From the NCBI GenBank assembly GCA_900313345.1, contig OMQW01000052.1, positions 1-26,021 on the forward strand: a stretch of DNA of 26,021 bases, in the 5' to 3' direction. Position 1 is the stretch's first letter, and the number at the start of each line of letters is the position of its first letter. Made by a program: the position numbers and the translations under genes. Below the pieces are notes generated by a model. That model worked only from the letters and a program-made list of their open reading frames with translations. It was not told where the DNA came from and searched no databases. Below are positions 1 through 6,408 of this stretch, in pieces. This stretch comes from an uncultured Eubacteriales bacterium (GTDB lineage: Bacteria > Bacillota_I > Bacilli_A > RF39 > UBA660).

Positions 1-1
1 A

Positions 2-799
2 CATTCTAGAAACAAAGAAGATATTTTAAGAGAAATAGAGTATCTAGTTAAAGATGGGTTTAAAGAAGTTACACTTCTTGGACAAAATGTTAATGCATAT
101 GGCCATGATATATATGAAGATTATTCATTTGGTGAGTTATTAGAAGATGTTGCTAAAACAGGTATTCCTAGAGTTAGATTTACTACAAGCCATCCTTGGA
201 ATTTTACAGATAAAATGATTAATGTAATAGCAAATAATACTAATATTATGCCTAGTATTCATTTACCACTTCAATCAGGATCTGATAAGATATTAAAAGC
301 AATGGGTAGACGTTATACTAAAGAGAGCTATTTAGAATTATTTGATAAGATGAAAGAAACTATTCCTAACTGTCATATTTCTACTGATATTATTGTAGGT
401 TTTCCAGGAGAGACAGATGAAGATTTTAATGAGACTTTAGATGTTGTAAATCATTGTAAATATGATAATGCATTTACTTTCATATATTCTCCTAGAGAAA
501 ATACTCCTGCTGCTAAATTTAAAGATCAAGTAGATGAAAATATTAAAGAGGAAAGACTTCAAAAATTAAATAGTTTAGTTAATACTTATTTCTTAGAAAA
601 TAATAAAAAACTAGAAGGAAAAGTTCTTGAGGTTCTTGTTGAAGGATCTAATGAAAAATTTAATAATGGATTCTTTGGATATAGTAAAGAGTTAAAATTA
701 GTTAATTTTAGTGGAGATAATATTAAGATTGGTGATTTAGTTAATGTTAAAATAATAAAGGCTAAGACTTGGAGTTTAGATGGTGAAGCTTGCAAATAA
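2..799 (+). CDS. miaB: tRNA-2-methylthio-N6-dimethylallyladenosine synthase MiaB, C-terminal part
   Basis: MiaB adds the methylthio group to i6A37 in tRNAs that read UNN codons, using S-adenosylmethionine and two iron-sulfur clusters. The reading frame is open from base 2, so the gene starts outside the window; 265 codons remain. What is present begins just after where the radical-SAM cysteine motif would lie. It shows the family stretch VTLLGQNVNAYG (about residues 24-35 of the fragment), SHPWNFTD, LPLQSGSDKILKAMGRRYT and DIIVGFPGETDEDF. A C-terminal TRAM domain (RNA binding) covers roughly the last 65 residues. The cluster-ligating cysteines are therefore outside and cannot be checked. The last 20 bases overlap ricA, as expected for one operon. 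A start at the internal ATG at 215 would cut through the radical-SAM core and is not the true start. Confidence 0.95.
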   Translation, partial: HSRNKEDILREIEYLVKDGFKEVTLLGQNVNAYGHDIYEDYSFGELLEDVAKTGIPRVRFTTSHPWNFTDKMINVIANNTNIMPSIHLPLQSGSDKILKAMGRRYTKESYLELFDKMKETIPNCHISTDIIVGFPGETDEDFNETLDVVNHCKYDNAFTFIYSPRENTPAAKFKDQVDENIKEERLQKLNSLVNTYFLENNKKLEGKVLEVLVEGSNEKFNNGFFGYSKELKLVNFSGDNIKIGDLVNVKIIKAKTWSLDGEACK

Positions 800-1124
800 A
801 ACAGAAGAAGATTTATTAAAAATTGTTAATTTTGTTAAAAATAGTGAAGAATATAAAAAAACTATTTATTATAAAGAATTAATTGCAAATGATAAAGAAC
901 TTACTAGTAAAATAGATAGACTTAAAGAATTACAAATGAAGTATGTTAGAACTAAGGATTATAATGTAAAGAATGAACTTGATTCTTTAAATAATGAACT
1001 TTCTAATAATACTAATTTTACTTTATATAATTTTTATTTAGATAAAGTTAATAATTATATTGATATTATTAAAGATAATTTTAATAATTATTTTGATAAT
1101 TTATTTAATGAGAAATTCTATTAG
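780..1124 (+). CDS. ricA: YlbF/YmcA-family protein, probable RicA
   Basis: This is a 114-residue, mostly helical protein of the YlbF/YmcA family. In Bacillus, RicA (YmcA) forms the Y-complex with RicF and RicT; the complex directs RNase Y in mRNA maturation and affects biofilm formation, competence and sporulation. The assignment rests on the family pattern (LLKIVNFVKNSEEYKKTI... then a long second helix) and strongly on position: in B. subtilis ymcA directly follows miaB and precedes cotE, exactly as here. The ATG at 780 lies inside the end of miaB with GGAG at 771-774 five bases ahead, so translation is probably coupled. Oddity: the protein contains no cysteine at all, whereas Y-complex proteins of B. 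subtilis ligate [4Fe-4S] clusters through cysteines, and it is shorter than B. subtilis RicA (about 143 residues). RicF remains an alternative name for the same fold. Confidence 0.8.
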   Translation: MVKLANKTEEDLLKIVNFVKNSEEYKKTIYYKELIANDKELTSKIDRLKELQMKYVRTKDYNVKNELDSLNNELSNNTNFTLYNFYLDKVNNYIDIIKDNFNNYFDNLFNEKFY

Positions 1125-1137
1125 AATTTCTTTTTTT
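1111..1137 (+). terminator. intrinsic terminator after ricA
   Basis: A perfect 9-bp stem (AGAAATTCT / AGAATTTCT), a 3-nt loop and seven T's. The stem begins inside the last codons of ricA and the TAG stop lies within loop and stem. Confidence 0.8.
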
Positions 1138-1166
1138 GTCTATTTATTTTTTTTTATGCATAAATT
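1138..1166 (+). promoter_or_regulatory. possible sigma-E-like promoter for cotE
   Basis: GTCTATT (1138-1144), a 14-base spacer and CATAAATT (1159-1166) resemble the Bacillus sigma-E pattern (KMATATT, 14-15 bases, CATACAHT), the mother-cell factor that reads cotE in B. subtilis. The -10 matches 7 of 8 positions and the -35 matches 5 of 7. Such matches arise easily in AT-rich DNA, and no convincing sigma-A promoter is seen between the ricA terminator and cotE. Confidence 0.25.
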
Positions 1167-1183
1167 ATTTTAGAGGAGGATTT

Positions 1184-1702
1184 ATGGCATATAGAGAGAT
1201 TGTTACTAAGACTTTACTTGCAAAGGCTAAAAAGAAATTTATAACTAATAATAGTATTAAACTTGATAATAATGCTTCTACTGTTTTGGGTTCTTGGATT
1301 ATTAATCATAATTTTAAAGGAGAAGTTGTAAATGATAAAGTTTATATTACTGGTAGTTATGATGTGAATATTTGGTATAGTTATAATGATAATAAGGAAA
1401 CTAATGTAATTAAAAAAAGAGAAGATTATAATGAAGTTGTTACTATGAAGAATATTGATAGTAATGATTCTTCTGTTATTATTAAGTGTTTAAGTGGACC
1501 TAGTTGTATAAATTGTGATATAGAAGGAGATACTATTAAGTATTCTATTTCTAAAGAGTTAGGTATCGAATTAGCTCATGATGAGAAAGTTAAAATTGTT
1601 GTAGAGGAAGCAGAAGATCCTTGGGATGAAATAATAGATGATCCTGATAAAGAAATAGATGAACAAGTAAAAGAAGATTATATAGATGAAAATTCTATAT
1701 AG
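1184..1702 (+). CDS. cotE: outer spore coat morphogenetic protein CotE
   Basis: A 172-residue protein resembling CotE, which in Bacillus forms the ring on which the outer coat of the endospore assembles. Recognisable stretches are the N-terminal YREIVTKTLLAKAKKKF, the SxLGSWIINHNF motif (about residues 34-45), YDVNIWYSYNDNKETNV, and an acidic tail of mostly D/E from about residue 145 to the end. Length is close to the 181 residues of B. subtilis CotE. Position after miaB-ricA matches Bacillus synteny. The start is the ATG at 1184, preceded by a strong AGAGGAGG (1172-1179); an in-frame start 48 bases upstream would add a hydrophobic leader unlike CotE and has no ribosome site. A lone terminator separates it from ricA, so it probably has its own promoter. 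Its presence argues that the organism or a recent ancestor sporulates. Confidence 0.88.
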   Translation: MAYREIVTKTLLAKAKKKFITNNSIKLDNNASTVLGSWIINHNFKGEVVNDKVYITGSYDVNIWYSYNDNKETNVIKKREDYNEVVTMKNIDSNDSSVIIKCLSGPSCINCDIEGDTIKYSISKELGIELAHDEKVKIVVEEAEDPWDEIIDDPDKEIDEQVKEDYIDENSI

Positions 1703-1710
1703 TCTTTTTA

Positions 1711-1739
1711 TTGACTTTTAATTTTATTTTATATATACT
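1711..1739 (+). promoter_or_regulatory. sigma-A promoter for the 1761 gene
   Basis: TTGACT (1711-1716), 17-base spacer, TATACT (1734-1739). Transcription would begin near 1746, which rules out the upstream TTG at 1740 and supports the ATG at 1761. Confidence 0.7.
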
Positions 1740-1760
1740 TTGAGTAAGATAGGTGATAAT

Positions 1761-2537
1761 ATGAAAAAAGTATTAACAAGTAAAATTTTATATATTTTTA
1801 TTGGGATTATTATTGCAAGTACTTTTAGTGTGTTTGCATATTCATATTTAGCAAAAAATATATCTTTTACACCTAAAGATAAAAATTGGAATGTTAATAA
1901 TATAGAAGATGCTTTAAATTCTTTAAAAGAAGGAAAAAATCAAAAGTTTTGTAGGTTAATTTCTGGGAATAATATGACAATAGGGTCTAAATATGAGTGT
2001 GATCCTGGTGATGGTATTATGAGAATTTTTTATATTTTGGAAATACGAAAAAATACTGTTGAATTAATTTTAGATAGAAATATTACTCAGGGTTCTAGTG
2101 TTACAAAATATTCATTTAATGATGCTAATCATTATTTTTTAACTGGAGTTGGTAAAGATATTCCAAATGCTTGGAAAAATACGTTAAATGTTTATTTACC
2201 AAGTGCACAACAAATTGTTAATGTTATTGATAGTTCGTGGTCTTCCTTTAATGGTGGATATACATTTTATTTTGATTCTTCTGCAAATAGTAGTAATTTA
2301 TCTAAATATGCTTGGCTTTATGACTATACATATGGATGTTCAAATTATGGATGTCATCCTGAAACTTCTTTAGATGAAAAGGAAGCATATGGTTATTGGA
2401 CAAGTTCTGTTTATTTATCAAAAGCTTGGAGGGCATATGAAGTTTTTACTCAAGGATTTGTTGATTATGATGCAGTTGATAATGTTAATTTATATGGTGT
2501 TAGACCAGTAATATCTATTAGTAAAAACAACATTTAA
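1761..2537 (+). CDS. membrane-anchored protein with lectin-fold-like C-terminal module
   Basis: A 258-residue protein of unknown function. Residues 8-28 form one hydrophobic helix (signal anchor or signal peptide ending near FAYS). A short conserved segment follows (ISFTPKDKNWNVNNIEDALN, about 33-52), of a kind often seen just behind the anchor in surface proteins of AT-rich Bacilli (from memory). The rest is a module starting CRLISGNN (C64) and ending with GYWTSS (211-216) and YGVRPVISI (245-253). The pairing of a YWTSS motif with a terminal G-x-RPV-I strand is typical of formylglycine-enzyme/C-type-lectin-fold domains (DUF1566- or DUF6273-like); I infer a ligand-binding rather than enzymatic role. 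The same module is found in the 3205-5379 protein. Start: the ATG at 1761 with AGGTGAT at 1751-1757, downstream of a good promoter. Confidence 0.85.
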   Translation: MKKVLTSKILYIFIGIIIASTFSVFAYSYLAKNISFTPKDKNWNVNNIEDALNSLKEGKNQKFCRLISGNNMTIGSKYECDPGDGIMRIFYILEIRKNTVELILDRNITQGSSVTKYSFNDANHYFLTGVGKDIPNAWKNTLNVYLPSAQQIVNVIDSSWSSFNGGYTFYFDSSANSSNLSKYAWLYDYTYGCSNYGCHPETSLDEKEAYGYWTSSVYLSKAWRAYEVFTQGFVDYDAVDNVNLYGVRPVISISKNNI

Positions 2538-2573
2538 CTGTTAACAAAAATATGTTGACAGTCTTTTTTTTTT
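2537..2573 (+). terminator. intrinsic terminator after the 1761 gene
   Basis: A 10-bp stem ACTGTTAACA / TGTTGACAGT (one G-T pair), a 6-nt loop, then C and ten T's. The hairpin starts at the last base of the stop codon. Its 3' arm contains the -35 box of the rpsP promoter. Confidence 0.85.
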
Positions 2574-2583
2574 ATGTTAATAT
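2555..2583 (+). promoter_or_regulatory. sigma-A promoter for rpsP-khpA
   Basis: Perfect TTGACA (2555-2560), 17-base spacer, TAATAT (2578-2583) preceded by TGT, an extended -10. The -35 box lies in the descending arm of the upstream terminator. It drives the rpsP-khpA pair. Confidence 0.8.
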
Positions 2584-2612
2584 ATTATTAGTTTTGAAAT
2601 GGAGGGACAAAT

Positions 2613-2882
2613 ATGGCAGTTAAGATTAGACTTATGAGAATGGGTTCTAAAGGACACCCAAGTTATAGAATAGTAGCTACTGATTCACGTGCAAGCCGTG
2701 ATGGCGAATATCTAGAATTAATCGGAAATTATTTTCCATGTGATGCTACTGAAAATAAAATTAATGAAGAAGTTGCTCTTAAATGGTTAAAAGTTGGTGC
2801 TCAACCTACTGATACAGTTAAGAATATTTTCTCTAAAGCTGGTATTACAAAAAAATTTGCTGATTCTAAAAAGGAAAAATAA
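2613..2882 (+). CDS. rpsP: 30S ribosomal protein S16
   Basis: An 89-residue S16, a small-subunit protein that binds 16S rRNA early in assembly. The N-terminal pattern [21 protein letters not shown] and the following [20 protein letters not shown] are diagnostic, and the length is normal. The ribosome site GGAGGGA (2601-2607) is six bases ahead of the ATG. It forms a two-gene operon with khpA, two bases downstream. The rimM-trmD genes that often follow khpA in Firmicutes are not here. Confidence 0.98.
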   Translation: MAVKIRLMRMGSKGHPSYRIVATDSRASRDGEYLELIGNYFPCDATENKINEEVALKWLKVGAQPTDTVKNIFSKAGITKKFADSKKEK

Positions 2883-2884
2883 TT

Positions 2885-3115
2885 ATGAATTACGAAGAAC
2901 TAATTAAATTTATTGTTAAAGATTTAGTAGATGATGAATTTGAAGTAGTTAGTAAAGATTCTAATATTTCTATATTAGTATCTGAAGTTGATTATGGTAG
3001 AGTTATTGGTAAGAGTGGTAAAACTATAAATGCTATTCGTACTTTAATTGATGAAGCTTCATCTTTACATAAAGATAAATATGTTAGAATTGAAGTAGAA
3101 AAAAAAGAAAATTAA
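2885..3115 (+). CDS. khpA: KH-domain RNA-binding protein KhpA
   Basis: A 76-residue single KH domain. KhpA binds many RNAs as a partner of KhpB (EloR/Jag) and in streptococci influences cell elongation and division. The GxxG loop that grips RNA is G42-K43-S44-G45 within VIGKSGKTINAIRTL, and the helix after it is normal. Length and the position directly behind rpsP are typical of Firmicutes. The gap to rpsP is two bases (stop TAA, then TTATG). The rpsP tail AAAAAGGAAAAAT just upstream supplies a ribosome site, so translation is probably coupled. Confidence 0.95.
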   Translation: MNYEELIKFIVKDLVDDEFEVVSKDSNISILVSEVDYGRVIGKSGKTINAIRTLIDEASSLHKDKYVRIEVEKKEN

Positions 3116-3120
3116 TTTTT

Positions 3121-3158
3121 AGTTTCTAAAATTTAATGATTTTAGGGACTTTTTTTTA
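3121..3158 (+). terminator. intrinsic terminator after khpA
   Basis: A 12-bp stem AGTTTCTAAAAT / ATTTTAGGGACT with two G-T pairs, loop TTAATG, then eight T's. Ends the rpsP-khpA operon. Confidence 0.85.
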
Positions 3159-3169
3159 TGTACTTTATA

Positions 3170-3178
3170 TGTTATTAT
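3170..3178 (+). promoter_or_regulatory. possible extended -10 promoter for the 3205 gene
   Basis: TGTTATTAT is an extended -10 with no good -35 at the usual distance (T-rich). A start near 3185 would leave a short leader containing the weak ribosome site AGGTTAGGG (3190-3198). Confidence 0.35.
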
Positions 3179-3204
3179 ATTTTATATAAAGGTTAGGGAT
3201 TTAG

Positions 3205-5379
3205 ATGAATTTAAATAAGAAAAAAATTATATTTATTTCTGTATTTATTCTTGGATTTATTTTATTAATAGGTTTTACTTATGCGGCATTTAATTTTGTG
3301 AGTTTAGGAGTTAAAGAAAACTCTATTACAACTGGTACTATTACTATGAATTATACAGAGGGTAGTAATGAAATAGCTATGACTAATGCTTTACCAATTT
3401 CTGATGAAGTTGGTATGAATCTTCAAAATGCAGATGAAATATTTGATTTTACTGTTAGCGTTAATACTAGTTCCCAGATGGTAGCATATGAAGTGACTGC
3501 TGAGAAAGATGATAGTTCAACACTACTTAATAATGAGGTTAGATTATATTTAGAAAAGAGTTCTGATAAAGTTAATTATGAACCTGTTTTAAGTCCTTCT
3601 TATTTTGTTCCACTTGATTCTGATGATGCAATTGGTGCCAAAAAAGGTGAAATGGTATTAGATAGCAGTTCTACTAATACTAATATAACTAATTATTATA
3701 GATTACGCATGTGGGTTTCAGAAAACTTTGATGCTAATGATAGTGTTAAGTATTTTACTATCAAAGTTAATGTTTATGGAACTACTAGTAAGGTTTCTAA
3801 ACTTAATTCATGTACATTATTAAATGGTAAGATAAATGAAATTGGTTCGGAATATATGTGTGGAGATAATGAGTTTATTTTATTTGAAGATAATGATGAT
3901 TCTACTAAATTAATATCTAAATATAATTTAAATGTGTCTAATAATTATAGTGATTTAAAGGGTGAATATAATCCTAAGGATTATGCTGTTGCATTTGATG
4001 AAGCTGGTTATAGAAGTGATTCTTATTGTAATAATCCTGATATGGGATGTCATGTTTTTGCAAGAACTGAAGAAGTTATAAGTGATAGTTCAATAAAGTC
4101 TTATACTGATGCTTTTAAAAATAAATTAATATCTAAAAATTTTATTAATGAAAATGATGATGTTAGATTAATAACATTAGATGAATTAGATAGTTTAGGT
4201 TGTAATTCAGGAGATAGAAGTAAACCTGGTACTTGTAGAGATGCTAAGAAATATGTTACTACATCAAATTACTGGACAGGTACTCCAAAGACAGGCACTA
4301 ATATTTGGGATGTTTGGCAAGTTTTAACTGATAATGAACTTACTTACGATATGGCAGCAAGAGTTAATGATGTTGGATTAAGAACTGTTGTTGAAATAAA
4401 GAAAAATAAAGTTTCTAATAAAATTAAACCCAATACTAATGCAGTTTGGGTATGGGAAAACTCATTAAAAGAGTTAAATGTTAGTGATTTAACTAGAAAA
4501 GATAGTTTAAATAAATTAAAAAATAATAATATTAATGAAGTTTATTTATCTATTCTTCCTGATGATTTAGAAAATTATACTTCTTATTTAAAATCTCTTT
4601 ATAAAAATAATATAAAAGTTTATATGTTATATGGAGATCCTCATTTTATAGTAGAAGAAAATTATGATAGTGTTGTTAATCATAATATGGATGTTATTTC
4701 TAATTTTAATGATAAATATAAAGATAGTTTACATATTGAAGGTATTCATTATGATGTAGAGTATTATTTCGATAGATCTGAAACTGACAAATATAAAGAG
4801 GGTCAATCTAGCGAAGCTATTAATTCTAAAAATAGATTGGGTTATATAAATTTTGCTAGAAGAGCTAAGAGTTATGCTTCTACAAAAAATTTAAAAGTTG
4901 CTTTTGATGTTACAGCATTTTCTACTAATTTAACTACTTTTATTGATAGTGATGGAGTAGAAAAAAATATGCTTGATGAACTTTTAAAGAATTCTGATAG
5001 TTTAGTTGTTATGGCTTATTCATTTAAACCTAGTTATATAATGGATTCATTGTTATATAGAGATTATACGTATGAAGATGGTTCTTATATTAATGTAGGT
5101 AAAAACTATATAGAAAAATTAAATGAAGCTAATAAAGAAATTATTATTGCATTTGAAATACCTATGTTTACTGATACTTATCAAAATAATAAAGATAATA
5201 TTGCAGTACTTAATCAAAAAGTTCCAGAATATAAAACTGTCTTTGGTAATAGTTATAATGATAGTAAAGATTTTATTGTGAGTATGGAAGAAGAAGTTTT
5301 AGAAAGAGCTAAAAATCATGGTGCTAATAAATTAGGTATTGCTAATCATGATTATATTTCTTACTTTAATTTAAAATAA
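3205..5379 (+). CDS. multi-domain surface protein: TasA/pilin-like N-terminus, lectin-like module, TIM-barrel hydrolase-like domain
   Basis: A 724-residue protein not assignable to a named gene. Residues 9-28 form a hydrophobic signal/anchor segment ending FTYAAFNF, reminiscent of SipW-type cleavage sites. Residues 30-200 form a beta-rich domain with ITTGTITMNY, resembling TasA/camelysin-like fibre proteins. Residues 203-400 repeat the module of the 1761 protein (start CTLLNGKINEIGSEYMC, then NYWTGTP at 355-361 and GLRTVVEI near 391-398). From about 413 (AVWVWENS) to the end lies what looks like a (beta/alpha)8 barrel, with strand-end motifs IHYDVEYYF (514-522), VAFDVTAF (565-572), VVMAYSF (601-607) and IIIAFEIPMF. 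D517 and E519, followed by D568 and Y605, are plausible active-site positions for a glycoside hydrolase; this is inference from pattern only. It is a single-gene unit between two terminators. Confidence 0.8.
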   Translation: MNLNKKKIIFISVFILGFILLIGFTYAAFNFVSLGVKENSITTGTITMNYTEGSNEIAMTNALPISDEVGMNLQNADEIFDFTVSVNTSSQMVAYEVTAEKDDSSTLLNNEVRLYLEKSSDKVNYEPVLSPSYFVPLDSDDAIGAKKGEMVLDSSSTNTNITNYYRLRMWVSENFDANDSVKYFTIKVNVYGTTSKVSKLNSCTLLNGKINEIGSEYMCGDNEFILFEDNDDSTKLISKYNLNVSNNYSDLKGEYNPKDYAVAFDEAGYRSDSYCNNPDMGCHVFARTEEVISDSSIKSYTDAFKNKLISKNFINENDDVRLITLDELDSLGCNSGDRSKPGTCRDAKKYVTTSNYWTGTPKTGTNIWDVWQVLTDNELTYDMAARVNDVGLRTVVEIKKNKVSNKIKPNTNAVWVWENSLKELNVSDLTRKDSLNKLKNNNINEVYLSILPDDLENYTSYLKSLYKNNIKVYMLYGDPHFIVEENYDSVVNHNMDVISNFNDKYKDSLHIEGIHYDVEYYFDRSETDKYKEGQSSEAINSKNRLGYINFARRAKSYASTKNLKVAFDVTAFSTNLTTFIDSDGVEKNMLDELLKNSDSLVVMAYSFKPSYIMDSLLYRDYTYEDGSYINVGKNYIEKLNEANKEIIIAFEIPMFTDTYQNNKDNIAVLNQKVPEYKTVFGNSYNDSKDFIVSMEEEVLERAKNHGANKLGIANHDYISYFNLK

Positions 5380-5406
5380 AAAGAAAAGTTACACTTTTCT
5401 TTTTTT
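5378..5406. terminator. bidirectional terminator between convergent genes
   Basis: Stem AGAAAAG / CTTTTCT with loop TTACA, flanked by an A-run on the left and a T-run on the right, so it can work in both directions. It lies exactly between the 3205 gene and the minus-strand radical SAM gene, and overlaps the last bases of both. Confidence 0.8.
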
Positions 5407-6301
5407 ATATTCCAGTTAAATCAAAGTCTGGTATAAAACTTTCATTTTGAGTTTCTCCAACTTGCATAAAAGCATGTGTTATATTTAAATCACAGGCATA
5501 ATTAATTAATTCTTCGTAATCTTTTTCTTTTACTTTATGATTTAATTCTTTTATATTTTCTACTTGCTTTAAGGGAGTATATTGATTCATTATACTTATA
5601 TATATCTTATCATTATATGTATCTTTTAAATATTTAATTATTTTCTTTGAGTCTTCTAAACAATCTGGCATCATCATGTGTCTTACTATAACACCTTTTG
5701 TCATTATACCATCTTTATCAAATTTATTAATTCCTACTTGCTTATACATTTCTTCAATTGCTTTTGTTGCTATATCAAAATACTGTGGAGCTTTTGAATA
5801 TTTCATTGCTAATATATCATCATAATATTTTAAATCTGGTAGATATATATCTATTAAACCATCTAAACTTTTAATACTTTCTACAGTTTCATATCCACTT
5901 GTATTATAAACTACAGGTATTTTTAAACCTTTCTTTTTAGCTTTTATTAAAGCTTCTTTAATTTGTGGAATAAATGGGGTAGGTGTTACTAAATTAATAT
6001 TATGAGCTTTTTCTTTTTGCAAATTAAGCATTTTTTCTACTAAAGTATCAATCGATATTTCTTTACCAAAATTATTTGTTGAAATATTATAGTTTTGACA
6101 AAATATACATTTCATATTACATCCTGAAAAAAAGATTGCACCTGATCCATTAGTTCCTGATATTGGAGGTTCTTCAAAATAATGTTTTGCTATTCTAGCT
6201 ACTTTTATTTCTTTACCCATTCCACATAATCCTATTTCGTTTTTAATTCTATTTACTTTACAATATCTAGGACATATTTCACATTTTTCTAATTCTTTCA
6301 T
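5405..6301 (-). CDS. radical SAM protein, pyruvate formate-lyase-activase-like (COG1313-type)
   Basis: A 298-residue radical SAM enzyme. The [4Fe-4S] motif CNMKCIFC places the ligands at C61, C65 and C68, followed by QNYNIS as in activase-like proteins. The N-terminus has an extra cysteine set, CEICPRYC (C7, C10, C14) and C26, typical of the COG1313 subfamily often annotated as putative pyruvate formate-lyase activating enzyme. LVTPTPFIPQI, the VYNTSGYE strand, the IDIYLPDLKYYD segment and VIVRHMMMPDCLEDS all fit that subfamily. True glycyl-radical activases lack this N-terminal CxxCPRxC box, and no glycyl-radical enzyme lies nearby, so the substrate is unknown. A GGAAG ribosome site precedes the ATG. 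It is the only minus-strand protein gene in the window and is read from a promoter back-to-back with that of cdsA. Confidence 0.85.
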   Translation of the reverse strand: MKELEKCEICPRYCKVNRIKNEIGLCGMGKEIKVARIAKHYFEEPPISGTNGSGAIFFSGCNMKCIFCQNYNISTNNFGKEISIDTLVEKMLNLQKEKAHNINLVTPTPFIPQIKEALIKAKKKGLKIPVVYNTSGYETVESIKSLDGLIDIYLPDLKYYDDILAMKYSKAPQYFDIATKAIEEMYKQVGINKFDKDGIMTKGVIVRHMMMPDCLEDSKKIIKYLKDTYNDKIYISIMNQYTPLKQVENIKELNHKVKEKDYEELINYACDLNITHAFMQVGETQNESFIPDFDLTGI

Positions 6302-6320
6302 ATTTACACTTCCATGTAGT

Positions 6321-6348
6321 ATTATATCTAAATTTACTTATTTTTCAA
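6321..6348 (-). promoter_or_regulatory. sigma-A promoter for the radical SAM gene
   Basis: On the minus strand, TTGAAA (6348-6343), 16-base spacer, TATAAT (6326-6321). The predicted start near 6314 leaves a leader of only about 13 bases carrying GGAAG. Confidence 0.7.
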
Positions 6349-6358
6349 ATAGTTTCTC

Positions 6359-6387
6359 TTGAAAGAATTAGTCCTTTATTATATAAT
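6359..6387 (+). promoter_or_regulatory. sigma-A promoter for cdsA-rseP
   Basis: TTGAAA (6359-6364), 17-base spacer, TATAAT (6382-6387). Its -35 is ten bases from the -35 of the divergent minus-strand promoter. Transcription would begin near 6394, favouring the ATG at 6409. Confidence 0.75.
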
Positions 6388-6408
6388 TTTAATAGTATGG
6401 AGGATCTG

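Noticed and set aside
1136..1183. Upstream in-frame extension of cotE
   Set aside because: It overlaps the ricA terminator tail and adds a hydrophobic leader not found in CotE proteins.
1700..1720. Terminator after cotE
   Set aside because: Only a 4-bp AGTC/GACT stem with a wide loop; the second arm is better explained as the -35 TTGACT of the next gene.
1740..1760. TTG start at 1740 for the 1761 gene
   Set aside because: The TTG overlaps the -10 region of a good promoter; the transcript would begin downstream of it. The ATG at 1761 has a ribosome site.
6397..6408. ATG at 6397 as cdsA start
   Set aside because: It lies before the ribosome site GGAGGA (6399-6404) and nearly at the predicted transcription start.
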